A DNA stretch of 60,655 nucleotides from Oscillospiraceae bacterium (GTDB lineage: Bacteria > Bacillota_A > Clostridia > Oscillospirales > CAG-272). The notes beneath the pieces are model-generated. The model searched no databases. It saw nothing but the letters and a program-made list of their open reading frames with translations, and was not told the DNA's origin. Numbering within the stretch: position 1 is the first letter of the stretch; each line of letters starts with the position of its first letter. Shown here piece by piece: positions 17,411-26,504 of the stretch. The translations under genes and the position numbers were made by a program. The stretch lies in NCBI GenBank assembly GCA_015063445.1, contig SVUD01000005.1, forward strand, positions 1 to 60,655, written 5' to 3'.

Positions 17411-17992
17411 TTATATTTTTGCGAGCAGAGCCTCAAGCGCCTTGCTTCTGTGAGATATCCTGTTTTTTTCCTCATCGCTTATCTCTCCTACAGAGCAGTC
17501 GTATCCCTCGGGCTTAAATATCGGATCGTAGCCAAATCCGCCGTTACCGTGGCGTTCGGTCAATATTTCTCCATACATATATCCCTCGGCGCTCACCTCT
17601 CTGCCATCCGGATATGCGATAACCATAGCGCAGGTATAGTGCGCTCCTCGGTCACTCTTATCGCGAAGCTTTTCAAGAAGAAGATCGTTATTTGCCTCAT
17701 CATCCGCATTTTCACCGTTTACGCTCGCAAATCTCGCGCTATATATTCCCGGAGCATCGCCAAGGGCGTGCGCGCATATTCCGCTATCATCGGCAAGAGC
17801 GGCGCAGCCTGAAATATCTCTCATTTCAACAGCTTTCTTTCGCGCGTTTTCCATAAAAGTCTTTCCGTCCTCGACGGTTTCAAAATCAATTCCGGCTTCC
17901 TTCATTGAAAGTATTTCCTCAAATCTTGAGCCGAGAATAGCCTTTATTTCCTTTATCTTATGCTTATTATTCGATGCTATTATAAGCTTCAT
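17411..17992 (-). CDS. rdgB: XTP/dITP diphosphatase (RdgB/HAM1 family)
   Basis: A 193-residue HAM1-family pyrophosphatase that removes non-canonical purine nucleotides (XTP, dITP) from the pool. Motifs: LIIASNNKHKIKEIKAIL at the start, ETVEDGKTFMENARKKA, ALADDSGI, APGIYSARF, GYMYGEILTERHGNGGFGYDPIF and the end ISHRSKALEALL. Start ATG at 17992 follows GAGGAAAA. It has its own promoter and a stable hairpin at the very start of its leader. Confidence 0.97.
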   Translation of the reverse strand: MKLIIASNNKHKIKEIKAILGSRFEEILSMKEAGIDFETVEDGKTFMENARKKAVEMRDISGCAALADDSGICAHALGDAPGIYSARFASVNGENADDEANNDLLLEKLRDKSDRGAHYTCAMVIAYPDGREVSAEGYMYGEILTERHGNGGFGYDPIFKPEGYDCSVGEISDEEKNRISHRSKALEALLAKI

Positions 17993-18011
17993 TGTTTTTT
18001 CCTCATTCTGA

Positions 18012-18045
18012 ATTTGAGGCTGCCTCAAAAACTTAAGACAGCCTC
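18012..18045 (-). other. inverted repeat at the 5' end of the rdgB transcript
   Basis: GAGGCTG / CAGCCTC arms at 18016-18022 and 18039-18045, with partial pairing in between. It starts almost exactly where rdgB transcription would begin. It could stabilise the mRNA 5' end or partly terminate leftward readthrough from the lipoprotein gene; the T-run is missing on the minus strand. Confidence 0.4.
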
Positions 18046-18047
18046 GG

Positions 18048-18076
18048 ATAATATGTTTTTTTGCGTATTAAGTAAA
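18048..18076 (-). promoter_or_regulatory. promoter of rdgB
   Basis: On the minus strand, TTTACT (18076-18071), 17 bases, TATTAT (18053-18048). Confidence 0.5.
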
Positions 18077-18111
18077 GCTTTTTCGGCGTACAGCAAACCT
18101 AAAAAGCAAGA

Positions 18112-21090
18112 TTACTCAGCGTCTTTTTTAATCACGGGTATGGATTTAAGCTTATTATACGTATAAGCATTGATACCGCTCGGCGCCTTTGTCGTTCCCG
18201 CGCAAATATCGAACGGAGTCATACCGCCTATATACGTTATGCTCTTGGTAATCTGATACGGATATTTTACCGTAGACTTCGTAGGCGCTTCTCCCTCAAC
18301 GTAGGTCTTTTCAAATATGATATCCGGCAAATCGTTAAATACGTACGTTTTACCCTTGTTAACGTACGAGGTAAAGTTCTCAAACGTTACATTCTGAGGC
18401 ATATAGCACGTATAACCGAAGTCCCAAAGCCAGTAAGCGCCGTTCACAGCGGCATCTGGATTCCAGCCGCTATTCTTCGTATTAAATCCGGAGTTTATGA
18501 TATAAGCGTCTTTGTTTCTGGTGTTTTTGTATTTACCGCCCTTGTTGGTATTGTAGCTTGGATGGTTTTCAAATACGCAGTTTTTAAGTATCATATCACC
18601 CTTGAAGGTTGCTCCGTAGTCGCTTCTTAAAGATATAAAGCTCGAGCCTATTATCTTTGTAACTCCATCTGCGATAAGCGTTCCTCCTCCGATTACGTTA
18701 AAGCTATGGCCTATAGTAGTATCCTTGAGAGTTGCGTTCCAGAATCCTCGGTGAGCATCAAATCTATTGATCTCGCAGCCATCAAAGGTAAGGTTTCTCG
18801 AGCAGTTGCTCGACATAATTCCCCAATATCTTGAGTCTCCGAGTCCCGTTTCACACCTCTGTATCACGTTTTTAAACGTAACGTCCGTGCTGTATTCAAT
18901 AACAAAATCATAGCTTCCCATAGGCACGGGATTGGGTATCGCGCCTCCCGTTGATATGGTGGCGGGCTTATCCTCGTAATACACAGTATGACCGTCAAGC
19001 TGAGTATCGATTACGTTGAGGTTATACGCCCTGTCTACAAAGAGGAAGCCGTAATAGGGATAGCTCTCATGTCTTGAACCGTAACTTGCATGCTTAGAAT
19101 CCGGAACGTAACCGCATCCCTCGGGATACGTGCCGATTTCGGGCTCACTAAGCATTTCATGAGTAATGTTTTTGATAGTTACGTTAGAGCGGTATATACC
19201 AAATCCACGCTTATACGAGTGGTATTTATTAGCGTAAAACGTTCTTACAACTCCCGGCGTTCCGTCATCCTTAGTAATCGGCATATCGTACCACGTGCTC
19301 TTTACTACCTTGCAGCATATATTCTGGAAATTACCGTTTTCAATCGTTATCGGTTTGTCTTCAACCCTGTATATGTAAACATTAGTTATGTTTTCGTAGT
19401 GATACACAACAGGAGTGTTGTCGGCGATCTTTCCGTTGGTATCTATTATCAGTATTTCGTTTCGGTTAGCTCCGTCGTTCTGATTAGAGCCGTGACGAAT
19501 GAAATCCTTATGCTGATTGTTGAAAATCTGAACTAAGCTTTTCTCGACGATTTCCGGAGTAAGCCATTCAATGCTCGTTGATCCTTCCGGCACGCTTACC
19601 TTATCGCTTCCCGAAAGGCGCTCTATGTCGATATTCGTAAGAGATCTTTTGTTATACTCTGCGTTAATAGAGAACAAAACCTTTGATCTGTTTTGATAAG
19701 CAGACTCTCCTTCATCGTTTACAATGAACGTAGCGCCGCAAAAATCAACGTCCGTTCTGACGGGAATCGACTTATTGAAGTTTGCGGGATCGATATAATA
19801 GGTAGCTCCTGCCTTACCCAAAACCTTTTGACCGCACGTATTTGCAAACACGTGAGTATTGTATATTGCTTCAAAATCACAGGTTTTTCCGTCACCCACC
19901 GCGCCAAAGTCCTCGTAATAAACCTTACTTACGGTCTTAGTATAGCTAAAGCTCGAATCGAACGCGATATCTCCGGTTCTCATAAGGAAGTTTGCGTTCG
20001 CAAATTCACCAAACGTTTCATTAAATTTATTTGCGTACGCGCACTCTACTATCAGATTGTTTCCTTCAACGTATGCTCTGAAGCCCTCTTCACCCGCATC
20101 CTCAACATAGCGGATAACGACGTAATGTCCACCTTGTACCATACTGCTTTTGGGAGTAATATTAAGCCAATAACCGGATAAATTATAAAGATCTTCGCGG
20201 AAATTATCGATTTCCGCCGTATCGTATCCGGTCATATACGGAAGTATGTCAACTACAAGCTCGTATTTTGCGAAAGACGTTGAATTGACCGTAATATCCG
20301 TTATCAGATACTTGGTGATATCCTCATAATCGTACATCTCGTCGATTTCAAGATAAGAAAGCTCATTTGTTCCATTATTTATTCCGAGATATTCGGAGAC
20401 AAATTTATTGAATAGGCTTTCCATCGCGTTCGAATCGCTTGTAGCAAGAACGATTCTGTTTCCAAAGCGCTTTATTACCTTTCCATCCTGACCGAGATAC
20501 TTCATAGTGATCTTACATTCATCGCCTCTGTTCTCTGCCTCTGCTCCTATGACGATCTCGCAATCCGAAACCTTATCGCTTTCGTAATCAAGAACCGCAT
20601 CGTCAATCTCTATGCCGAGCTTTCTTAAAAACGCGACAAAATTATCCGCGGTTATCTTTCCCGAGGCGCCCGAAGCCGCAGTCGATACAACCTTGAAGTT
20701 TGCTTTGCCATTCTCTATAAGAATTAGCAGGTTTTCGGTATCGCATCTCAGACAGGTGCCATCCTTTATATCGTGTCCTAACGCATCTGGCTTTTTGCCT
20801 TCGCAATAACCGCATCTCGAGCACTCCGAATAGCCTTCATATCCATGCGCGTTACACGTGGGGGCTAAGTCATCAACCTTAACCATATCGTGTCCCAGCG
20901 CGGCGATTTTCTCGTCTTCTACCTCTTTGCATTTTTTACACTCTCTTGACCTCGAGCCCGCTTCGGTACAAGTTGCGTCCTTGATAATCCATTCCCCGTA
21001 TTCATGATCGCAACGGCTGCACGAGGCAAGCGCAAGCACGGTGATTGCAATTAGCGTTAATAATAAAATTTTAATGTATTTTTTCTTCAT
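18112..21090 (-). CDS. beta-helix lipoprotein with cysteine-rich N-terminus (second of a tandem pair)
   Basis: A 992-residue lipoprotein (signal peptide, lipobox LALASC, Cys24). Residues 27-125 hold zinc-ribbon-like repeats with paired CxxC (HEYGEW, CTEAG, RECKKC, CSRCGYC). Residues about 130-250 resemble the small N-terminal domain of GH67/alpha-glucuronidase-like proteins (FVAFLRKLGIEIDD, CEIVIGAE). A pectate-lyase-type right-handed beta-helix begins with YYEDFGAVGDGKTCDFEAI near residue 395 and runs to the end. It is likely an exported glycan-binding or lyase-like protein; catalytic residues cannot be assigned. It starts 26 bases after the stop of its paralogue, with CGGAG as ribosome-binding site, so both share one transcript. 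Confidence 0.8.
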   Translation of the reverse strand: MKKKYIKILLLTLIAITVLALASCSRCDHEYGEWIIKDATCTEAGSRSRECKKCKEVEDEKIAALGHDMVKVDDLAPTCNAHGYEGYSECSRCGYCEGKKPDALGHDIKDGTCLRCDTENLLILIENGKANFKVVSTAASGASGKITADNFVAFLRKLGIEIDDAVLDYESDKVSDCEIVIGAEAENRGDECKITMKYLGQDGKVIKRFGNRIVLATSDSNAMESLFNKFVSEYLGINNGTNELSYLEIDEMYDYEDITKYLITDITVNSTSFAKYELVVDILPYMTGYDTAEIDNFREDLYNLSGYWLNITPKSSMVQGGHYVVIRYVEDAGEEGFRAYVEGNNLIVECAYANKFNETFGEFANANFLMRTGDIAFDSSFSYTKTVSKVYYEDFGAVGDGKTCDFEAIYNTHVFANTCGQKVLGKAGATYYIDPANFNKSIPVRTDVDFCGATFIVNDEGESAYQNRSKVLFSINAEYNKRSLTNIDIERLSGSDKVSVPEGSTSIEWLTPEIVEKSLVQIFNNQHKDFIRHGSNQNDGANRNEILIIDTNGKIADNTPVVYHYENITNVYIYRVEDKPITIENGNFQNICCKVVKSTWYDMPITKDDGTPGVVRTFYANKYHSYKRGFGIYRSNVTIKNITHEMLSEPEIGTYPEGCGYVPDSKHASYGSRHESYPYYGFLFVDRAYNLNVIDTQLDGHTVYYEDKPATISTGGAIPNPVPMGSYDFVIEYSTDVTFKNVIQRCETGLGDSRYWGIMSSNCSRNLTFDGCEINRFDAHRGFWNATLKDTTIGHSFNVIGGGTLIADGVTKIIGSSFISLRSDYGATFKGDMILKNCVFENHPSYNTNKGGKYKNTRNKDAYIINSGFNTKNSGWNPDAAVNGAYWLWDFGYTCYMPQNVTFENFTSYVNKGKTYVFNDLPDIIFEKTYVEGEAPTKSTVKYPYQITKSITYIGGMTPFDICAGTTKAPSGINAYTYNKLKSIPVIKKDAE

Positions 21091-21116
21091 ATATTCTCCG
21101 TTTGCAATAAATTATC

Positions 21117-24100
21117 TTACCCTATGTTTTCGGACTTTACGGGGATTTCTCTCAGCTTACTGTAATTAGTTCCTGTGGATTTACAGTTTGGAATAAGCTT
21201 TGGCATATTTTTCTGCGTTATGCTCTTAGTTATCTGATAAGGATATCTAACCGTATTAATTGTCGGTGTTACTCCCTCAACGTAAGTCTTTACAAATATA
21301 GTGTTAGGTAGATTGTTAAAAACGTACATATTCTTCGATAAATGAGTAAAGTTGTCTATAGTAACGTTAGCCGGCATATAGCAAGTGTATCCGAAGTCCC
21401 AAAGCCAATATCCACCGCTATAGTCCGCGGTTGAATATCCGGAATTAGACGTAGCAAATCCGCTTGAAATTATGTAAGCGTCTGTATAAGCTCCGTTAGC
21501 CGATGGAGACTGATTTCTTGCTGAATAGAATTCCTTTCTTCCCTCGTATGTACAATTTTTAAGAATAATATCGCCATCAAACGTCGCTCCGTAATCACCT
21601 CTCATGGAGATAAAGTTATTTTTTGCTGCCTTTGTAACGTTCTCAACAAGAAGCGTTCCTCCTCCTATTATCTGGAAGGAATGTCCGATATACGTATCCT
21701 TGATGGTTGCGTTCCAAAAACCGCGGTGAGCGTCAAATCTGTTTATTCTGCAACCGGTGAAGTTAAGGTTCTTTGTTCCGTTACTCGACATAATACCCCA
21801 ATAGCTTACGTCCGTAAGGTCTGTAGGCGTTGCCTGAATTACGTCATTGAAATGAATATTCGAGCTGTATTCAAGCACGAAATCGTACGTTCCCATAGGA
21901 ACGGGATTTGGTATCTCCCATCCCGTCGATGCGGTAGCGGGCTTATCCTCGTAATAAGTCATATGACCGGTAAGCTCACTCTCGGTAAGCTTGAAGTTAT
22001 AGGAATGACTAACGAATACAAATCCGTAATAAGGATAGCTTTCATGTCTTGAACCGTAATTGGCGTGCTTGGAATCGGGGGTGTAGCCACATCCCTCGGG
22101 ATACCATCCGAGCGTAGGCTCATCCTCCATCCTGTGAGTTACGTTTTTAATAGTCGCGTTACTGCGGTTTACTATAAATCCTCGCTGATATTCATGGAAT
22201 TTACAAGCGTGAGTAGTCTCGATATCGTTGGTTTTATCATCGTCGGCGCCGTTGATTACGTACTTCGTGCTCTCAACCGTTTGACAGCATATATTAATGA
22301 AATGTCCATTTTCTACGGTTATAGGCTTTTCATCGGCGCGGTATATTTCTATCGTGCTTATATTGTCAAACGCGAATACGGGAGCAGAATCGGGATCAAC
22401 CGTTCCGTCCGCGTTAACAACGAATATATCTTTTCTCGTCGCGCCTGAGTTCTGATTTGCTCCGTGACGGATGAAGTCCTTATGAAGCTTATTCTCTATC
22501 TTTACAAGGCTCTTTCCTGAAAGCACACAGCTGAGCCACGAGAAATCTGTCTGACCAACAGCGATCTTAACGTCCTTGAAACGTGGATCGTCTATAATTT
22601 TGTCCGTTGTCATCTTTACGCTTCCGTCTTCATTAAGCACGGGATTTCCGTCGCTGTCAAGAACTGTTACGTTCTTTTCGGAGTCTTTGTATATAACCTC
22701 GGAATAATCCCTTGCGAGAGTAAAGAGAGCTAATTTACGATTTGCGTAGGCAGATTCTCCAACGTCGTCCACTATGAACGTTGCGCCGCAGAAATCAACG
22801 TTTGTTTTTATCGGAATTGTTTCATTGAATTTATCCGGGCTGATATAATACGTCGCAGCCGCGCCAAGCTTCGAGAGAACCTTCTGTCCGCCGCTGTTTG
22901 CAAACACATGCGCATTATAAATCGCCTCATAGTCACAGGTCTCTCCATCGCCAACAGCTCCGAAATCCTCATAGTAAACAACGTTTACCTTCTTTTCATA
23001 GGTAAAGTCTGCGGGAATTTCAACTTCTCCGCTCTTAGAGAGGAAGGTTTCATTCGCAAAATCACGGAAGGTATTGTTGAACATATTTTTATATGCGCAC
23101 TCTACGATAAAATCATCACCGTCAACGTATGCTCTGAATCCGTTTTCTCCCGCGTCTTCAACGTAGCGAATTATGAAATACTTACCGTTCTGAGTCATGC
23201 TCACGCTCGGAACATAATTGAGCCAATATCCCGAGAGAGTAAACAAATCGTCATGGAATTTATTGATGTCCGTAAAATCATAACCGTTCAAGCCCGAAAC
23301 GTCGAAAACGTATTCGTAATTTTCAAGATCCTCTCCCGCTATCTTTATCGAATCGATTACATAATCGGTTGAACTGTTATAGCAGCAGCTCGAATCCACC
23401 TCAATATAACCTACAGACTTTGTTTTATCAGTTATACCGAGTGTTTCCTTGACGAATTTATCAAATGCGGAAACGGTAAGAGCAGGAGTTCCGCCTGCGA
23501 TTATTACTCTTTTTCCAACAATTTTTACAAGCTGACCCTCAGCTCCTACTTCTTTTTCAAGAACGGCGCACTCCTCACCTCTTCCGGATGCTCCCGTTCC
23601 AACTATTATTTCGCAATTGGCTATAGCTGAGGAGTCGGTATCCATAACAACGTCATTGATATGCACGCCAAGCACTCTGAGTCTTTCTACAAACATATCG
23701 GCGGTTGCCATACCGTTGCCGCCCGCTCCCGCGGTTACGACAAGGTTGAATTTTGCCCTTCCGTTTTCAAAAAGCGTTACTATATCGCTCTTTTTACAGT
23801 TCTCGCAAATTCCATCCGAATCTATGGAATGTCCCAACGCCTCGGTAGGTCTCCTCTCTTTGACACCGCATACCTCGCATAAAGACTCTTCATTTCCGCC
23901 TTTCAAGCACGTAGCTGTGTTATTTCCCCAAGTTAAAAAGGTATGTCCCAAGGGATCTATAAGCTCGCCCTCGTAGCTATCGCACCTTATGCATTTGCTG
24001 TAATTTGTGTGTCCGTACTCCGTACAATCGGGCTCTCTGTCTTTATATGATACGAAGTCATGACCGAGAGCTTTAGTTTCTCTCGTTTGCACGTCACGGC

Positions 24101-24284
24101 AGGATTTACAAACTCTCGTTTGTACTCCGTCACTTTCGCAAGTCGCCGTATCATTTTCCCAAGCTCCATACTCGTGCTTATGAGTGATTATGCCGTTCTC
24201 AAGGAGCTGATCGCATGAGGCGAGGCACACTAAGCTAACAAGCATAGCGGCAAGGCTGAAAATCAATTTTGTCGTTTTTTTCAT
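21117..24284 (-). CDS. beta-helix lipoprotein with cysteine-rich N-terminus (first of a tandem pair)
   Basis: A 1055-residue paralogue of the next gene. It has the signal peptide and lipobox LVCLASC (Cys24). It carries three zinc-ribbon-like repeats instead of two (HEYGAW, RVCKSC, SKCIRC, SLCEVC, CENCKK) up to about residue 170. Then come the GH67-N-like domain (GMATADMFVERLRVLGVHI) and the beta-helix starting YYEDFGAVGDGETCDYEAI. The two proteins share long near-identical blocks such as SRHESYPYYGF and INRFDAHRGFWNATIKDT. The start ATG at 24284 follows AGGAGGAG; an upstream in-frame start has no such site. It is the first gene from the promoter at 24328-24356. Confidence 0.8.
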   Translation of the reverse strand: MKKTTKLIFSLAAMLVSLVCLASCDQLLENGIITHKHEYGAWENDTATCESDGVQTRVCKSCRDVQTRETKALGHDFVSYKDREPDCTEYGHTNYSKCIRCDSYEGELIDPLGHTFLTWGNNTATCLKGGNEESLCEVCGVKERRPTEALGHSIDSDGICENCKKSDIVTLFENGRAKFNLVVTAGAGGNGMATADMFVERLRVLGVHINDVVMDTDSSAIANCEIIVGTGASGRGEECAVLEKEVGAEGQLVKIVGKRVIIAGGTPALTVSAFDKFVKETLGITDKTKSVGYIEVDSSCCYNSSTDYVIDSIKIAGEDLENYEYVFDVSGLNGYDFTDINKFHDDLFTLSGYWLNYVPSVSMTQNGKYFIIRYVEDAGENGFRAYVDGDDFIVECAYKNMFNNTFRDFANETFLSKSGEVEIPADFTYEKKVNVVYYEDFGAVGDGETCDYEAIYNAHVFANSGGQKVLSKLGAAATYYISPDKFNETIPIKTNVDFCGATFIVDDVGESAYANRKLALFTLARDYSEVIYKDSEKNVTVLDSDGNPVLNEDGSVKMTTDKIIDDPRFKDVKIAVGQTDFSWLSCVLSGKSLVKIENKLHKDFIRHGANQNSGATRKDIFVVNADGTVDPDSAPVFAFDNISTIEIYRADEKPITVENGHFINICCQTVESTKYVINGADDDKTNDIETTHACKFHEYQRGFIVNRSNATIKNVTHRMEDEPTLGWYPEGCGYTPDSKHANYGSRHESYPYYGFVFVSHSYNFKLTESELTGHMTYYEDKPATASTGWEIPNPVPMGTYDFVLEYSSNIHFNDVIQATPTDLTDVSYWGIMSSNGTKNLNFTGCRINRFDAHRGFWNATIKDTYIGHSFQIIGGGTLLVENVTKAAKNNFISMRGDYGATFDGDIILKNCTYEGRKEFYSARNQSPSANGAYTDAYIISSGFATSNSGYSTADYSGGYWLWDFGYTCYMPANVTIDNFTHLSKNMYVFNNLPNTIFVKTYVEGVTPTINTVRYPYQITKSITQKNMPKLIPNCKSTGTNYSKLREIPVKSENIG

Positions 24285-24327
24285 ATTTCTCCTCCTTTTT
24301 AGGTAAAAGCCACACTTTGACAGTATA

Positions 24328-24356
24328 ATTTTAGCACTCAAAGAGATTTTTTTCAA
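24328..24356 (-). promoter_or_regulatory. promoter of the beta-helix lipoprotein operon
   Basis: On the minus strand, TTGAAA (24356-24351), 17 bases, TAAAAT (24333-24328). The rest of the divergent gap to the yceD promoter is AT-rich with no gene. Confidence 0.65.
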
Positions 24357-24462
24357 CCTGTTATTACATAAATTAATATTTAATTAAAATATTTTGTCAA
24401 ATATTTACAAAACCTTATATGCAAATTCACCAAAAAAATAAAGATAAAATTTTCTAAACCTC

Positions 24463-24491
24463 TTGACAAAGCGAATGTTTAGTTATATAAT
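24463..24491 (+). promoter_or_regulatory. promoter of yceD-rpmF
   Basis: A perfect TTGACA (24463-24468), 17 bases, TATAAT (24486-24491). Confidence 0.85.
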
Positions 24492-24584
24492 ATAGTGTAC
24501 GATTTTGCGGTTATAGCCTAAACTATGCCCAAATTCAGTTTTTCGGGGTCACGCCCGAGAATTTTTTGTCGGAGGTTTTTTGCT

Positions 24585-25130
24585 TTGAAACTTGATTTAA
24601 GGCCTTTGTTAGCGGGCGATAAGCTCCTTTCATTCGACTACGAGTTAAAGCTTGATACCAACGAAGACGATCCTTTGAGCTGTCTTTCAGACGCAAGTTT
24701 TCCTTCTCCCATGAAGGTTTCGGGTGATATCACCAACACTGCGGGTTATATGAGAATGAAGGTTTCTCTCTCGGTAGACTATGAGTCTGCCTGCGCGCGA
24801 TGCCTCACTCCGCTTTCCGGCAGTTTCACTCTCGACCTTGAGAAAACTGTTGCGCCAAGAGACGTTTTGGCGGATCTGCCCGAGGAAAAGCTTGACGATT
24901 ACGTTATAATCGAAGACGGTTTCCTTGATATTGACGAGCAAATGAAGGAGCAGTTAGAGCTTGAATTTCCTTCAAGATTTCTCTGCAGCGACGATTGCCT
25001 CGGTCTTTGCCAGAAATGCGGCAAGAACTTAAACGAGGGAGAGTGCGCTTGCAGTAAAAAGGAAATAGATCCAAGACTCATGCCCTTGCAGAAAATACTC
25101 GATCAAATGAAAAAAGAAAATAAAAATTAA
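24585..25130 (+). CDS. yceD: YceD/DUF177 family protein
   Basis: A 181-residue DUF177 protein, the family almost always found before rpmF and linked to 23S rRNA accumulation or large-subunit assembly. The family start KLDLRPLL is preserved, with a cysteine pair in the middle (ACARCLTPL) and a C-terminal metal-binding-like cluster (CSDDCLGLCQKCGKNL, CACSKK), then DPRLMPLQKI. I place the start at TTG 24585, 9 bases after GGAGG, because it fits known homologues; an ATG at 24525 would add 20 unconserved residues and include the ribosome-binding site. Confidence 0.92.
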   Translation: MKLDLRPLLAGDKLLSFDYELKLDTNEDDPLSCLSDASFPSPMKVSGDITNTAGYMRMKVSLSVDYESACARCLTPLSGSFTLDLEKTVAPRDVLADLPEEKLDDYVIIEDGFLDIDEQMKEQLELEFPSRFLCSDDCLGLCQKCGKNLNEGECACSKKEIDPRLMPLQKILDQMKKENKN

Positions 25131-25181
25131 CATATACGAGAATGCTGGTTAAAGCAGGCTCACTTCAGGAGGTAAACAACA

Positions 25182-25376
25182 ATGGCAGTACCAAAGAGAA
25201 AAACTTCTCATTCGAGAAAAATGAAAAGACGCTCCAGCGTTTGGAAGCTCGAGACTCCTACCAACCTTGTAAAGTGCCCTCAGTGTGGCGAGTACAACCT
25301 TGCATACAGAGTTTGCAAGGAGTGCGGATACTACAAGGGTGTTGAGGTTGTTGCTGTTAACAGCGACGCAGAATAA
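25182..25376 (+). CDS. rpmF: 50S ribosomal protein L32
   Basis: A 64-residue protein with the L32 start [17 protein letters not shown] and a complete zinc ribbon ([20 protein letters not shown]), the cysteine-containing (C+) form. The start follows AGGAGG. It is coupled to yceD in the standard arrangement and ends at a strong terminator. Confidence 0.98.
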   Translation: MAVPKRKTSHSRKMKRRSSVWKLETPTNLVKCPQCGEYNLAYRVCKECGYYKGVEVVAVNSDAE

Positions 25377-25391
25377 TTCGCTTTGCTAACT

Positions 25392-25435
25392 AAGAAAGAG
25401 AGCGCGGTAGATTTCCGCGCTCTCTTTCTTTTTAT
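25392..25435. terminator. bidirectional terminator between rpmF and the WYL gene
   Basis: A perfect 16-base stem, AAGAAAGAGAGCGCGG (25392-25407) with its complement at 25415-25430 and a 7-base loop, followed by T-rich sequence on each strand. Confidence 0.92.
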
Positions 25436-25450
25436 TTGTCATTACCACAT

Positions 25451-26431
25451 TTAGTTATAGTTACTCATTATTTCGTTTATCATTCTTTTCATTTCCTCTT
25501 TTGTGGTAAGAGGCTCTATGATTCGCATTTTATCGCCAAACGCCATAACCCAGGCAAAAAACTGAGGACTGACTATAACTCTTGCTGAAAAACGAAATCC
25601 AAAATCTGTTTTTATAAACGCGCCCGATTTTCCAAAGCGGTCTATAACAGCGCCCGCAAGCTCTTCCTTGGCTTCAAGTGTTACCAGCTCCTCGCGTCCT
25701 CCAAACATACTGAAGCTTTTCCTACTGTATTCGGCGGGATTCAAGCGATAAAAATCCGACGTTATCGACGCTTCCTCGGGAAGTATCTGTATCTTGTGAA
25801 GCTTGTCTACACGGAAATTCTTCACGTATCCGGCATCCTCGTCAAAGCCAACGAGATAATAATTATCGTTGCTCCATATCAGCGCTTTTGGTGAAACGTT
25901 ATATTTTTTTCCGTCGTGGCGCAGATATTTTTTCTTTTCTACATTATAGTCAAAATAAGCGAACGTAACTCTTAAATTTTCCTTTATAGCAGTGTGAATA
26001 AGGTCGATTGCGTATATCGAAGCCGCATTCTCGGTTTTAACACGGTCCTTTACGTATACCTGTCTTGTCAACTCAGACGCCCTGCTGCCCGCAAAGATTT
26101 TCAGCTTTTCTATTATTTCAAAGCTCTTCTCCGCCGTAATGAATTTTGACGACTGAACGGCATCCGCCAAAAGCTTTAGCTCCGGCATCTCGAAAATACG
26201 CTCGGCGAGAGTGTATTCCGGCGGGTTTCCGTAAAGACGAAGCACCGAAAAGCCAAGCTCTTCAAGCGTTGCAAAATCCGAATACAAGCTTTTACGCTCG
26301 GCGGAAATTCCAAACTCTTCAAGGCGCGAGATTATTTCATTAAGCGTAAGTCCGTGCTCTTCGTCGGTTTCACGCATAAGAATTTCAAGAACTCTGAAAA
26401 GCTTCTGCTTCTGATTTTCGCTCTTTGGCAT
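25451..26431 (-). CDS. WYL-domain transcriptional regulator
   Basis: A 326-residue regulator of the YafY type. It has an N-terminal helix-turn-helix at about 8-75 (LTLNEIISRLEEFGISAERKSLYSDFATLEELGF), a WYL domain at about 140-225 (PKALIWSNDNYYLVGFDED, FRVDKLHKI) and a C-terminal WCX region that ends in the long helix. WYL domains sense nucleic acid ligands or other small molecules. Start ATG at 26431 follows AAAGGAGTGAG. Its promoter sits directly after mgtE, with an imperfect palindrome just downstream of the -10, suggesting autoregulation. Its targets are unknown; no defence genes are nearby. Confidence 0.9.
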   Translation of the reverse strand: MPKSENQKQKLFRVLEILMRETDEEHGLTLNEIISRLEEFGISAERKSLYSDFATLEELGFSVLRLYGNPPEYTLAERIFEMPELKLLADAVQSSKFITAEKSFEIIEKLKIFAGSRASELTRQVYVKDRVKTENAASIYAIDLIHTAIKENLRVTFAYFDYNVEKKKYLRHDGKKYNVSPKALIWSNDNYYLVGFDEDAGYVKNFRVDKLHKIQILPEEASITSDFYRLNPAEYSRKSFSMFGGREELVTLEAKEELAGAVIDRFGKSGAFIKTDFGFRFSARVIVSPQFFAWVMAFGDKMRIIEPLTTKEEMKRMINEIMSNYN

Positions 26432-26453
26432 AATCTCACTCCTTTCTCAAGAT

Positions 26454-26469
26454 GTATCATTTATCGTAC
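26454..26469. promoter_or_regulatory. imperfect palindrome, candidate operator of the WYL regulator
   Basis: GTATCATTTATCGTAC, symmetric except at two pairs around the centre. It lies 5 bases downstream of the -10 of the WYL promoter, where a bound repressor would block transcription. Confidence 0.35.
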
Positions 26470-26473
26470 ACCT

Positions 26474-26502
26474 ATTATATCACCGAGTGAGAATTTTGTC
26501 AA
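26474..26502 (-). promoter_or_regulatory. promoter of the WYL regulator
   Basis: On the minus strand, TTGACA (26502-26497), 17 bases, TATAAT (26479-26474). The -35 starts 2 bases after the mgtE stop codon. Confidence 0.85.
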
Positions 26503-26504
26503 TA

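Noticed and set aside
18012..18045. transposon end or insertion sequence remnant
   Set aside because: The inverted repeat has no transposase, target duplication or second copy; it fits the 5' end of the rdgB transcript better.
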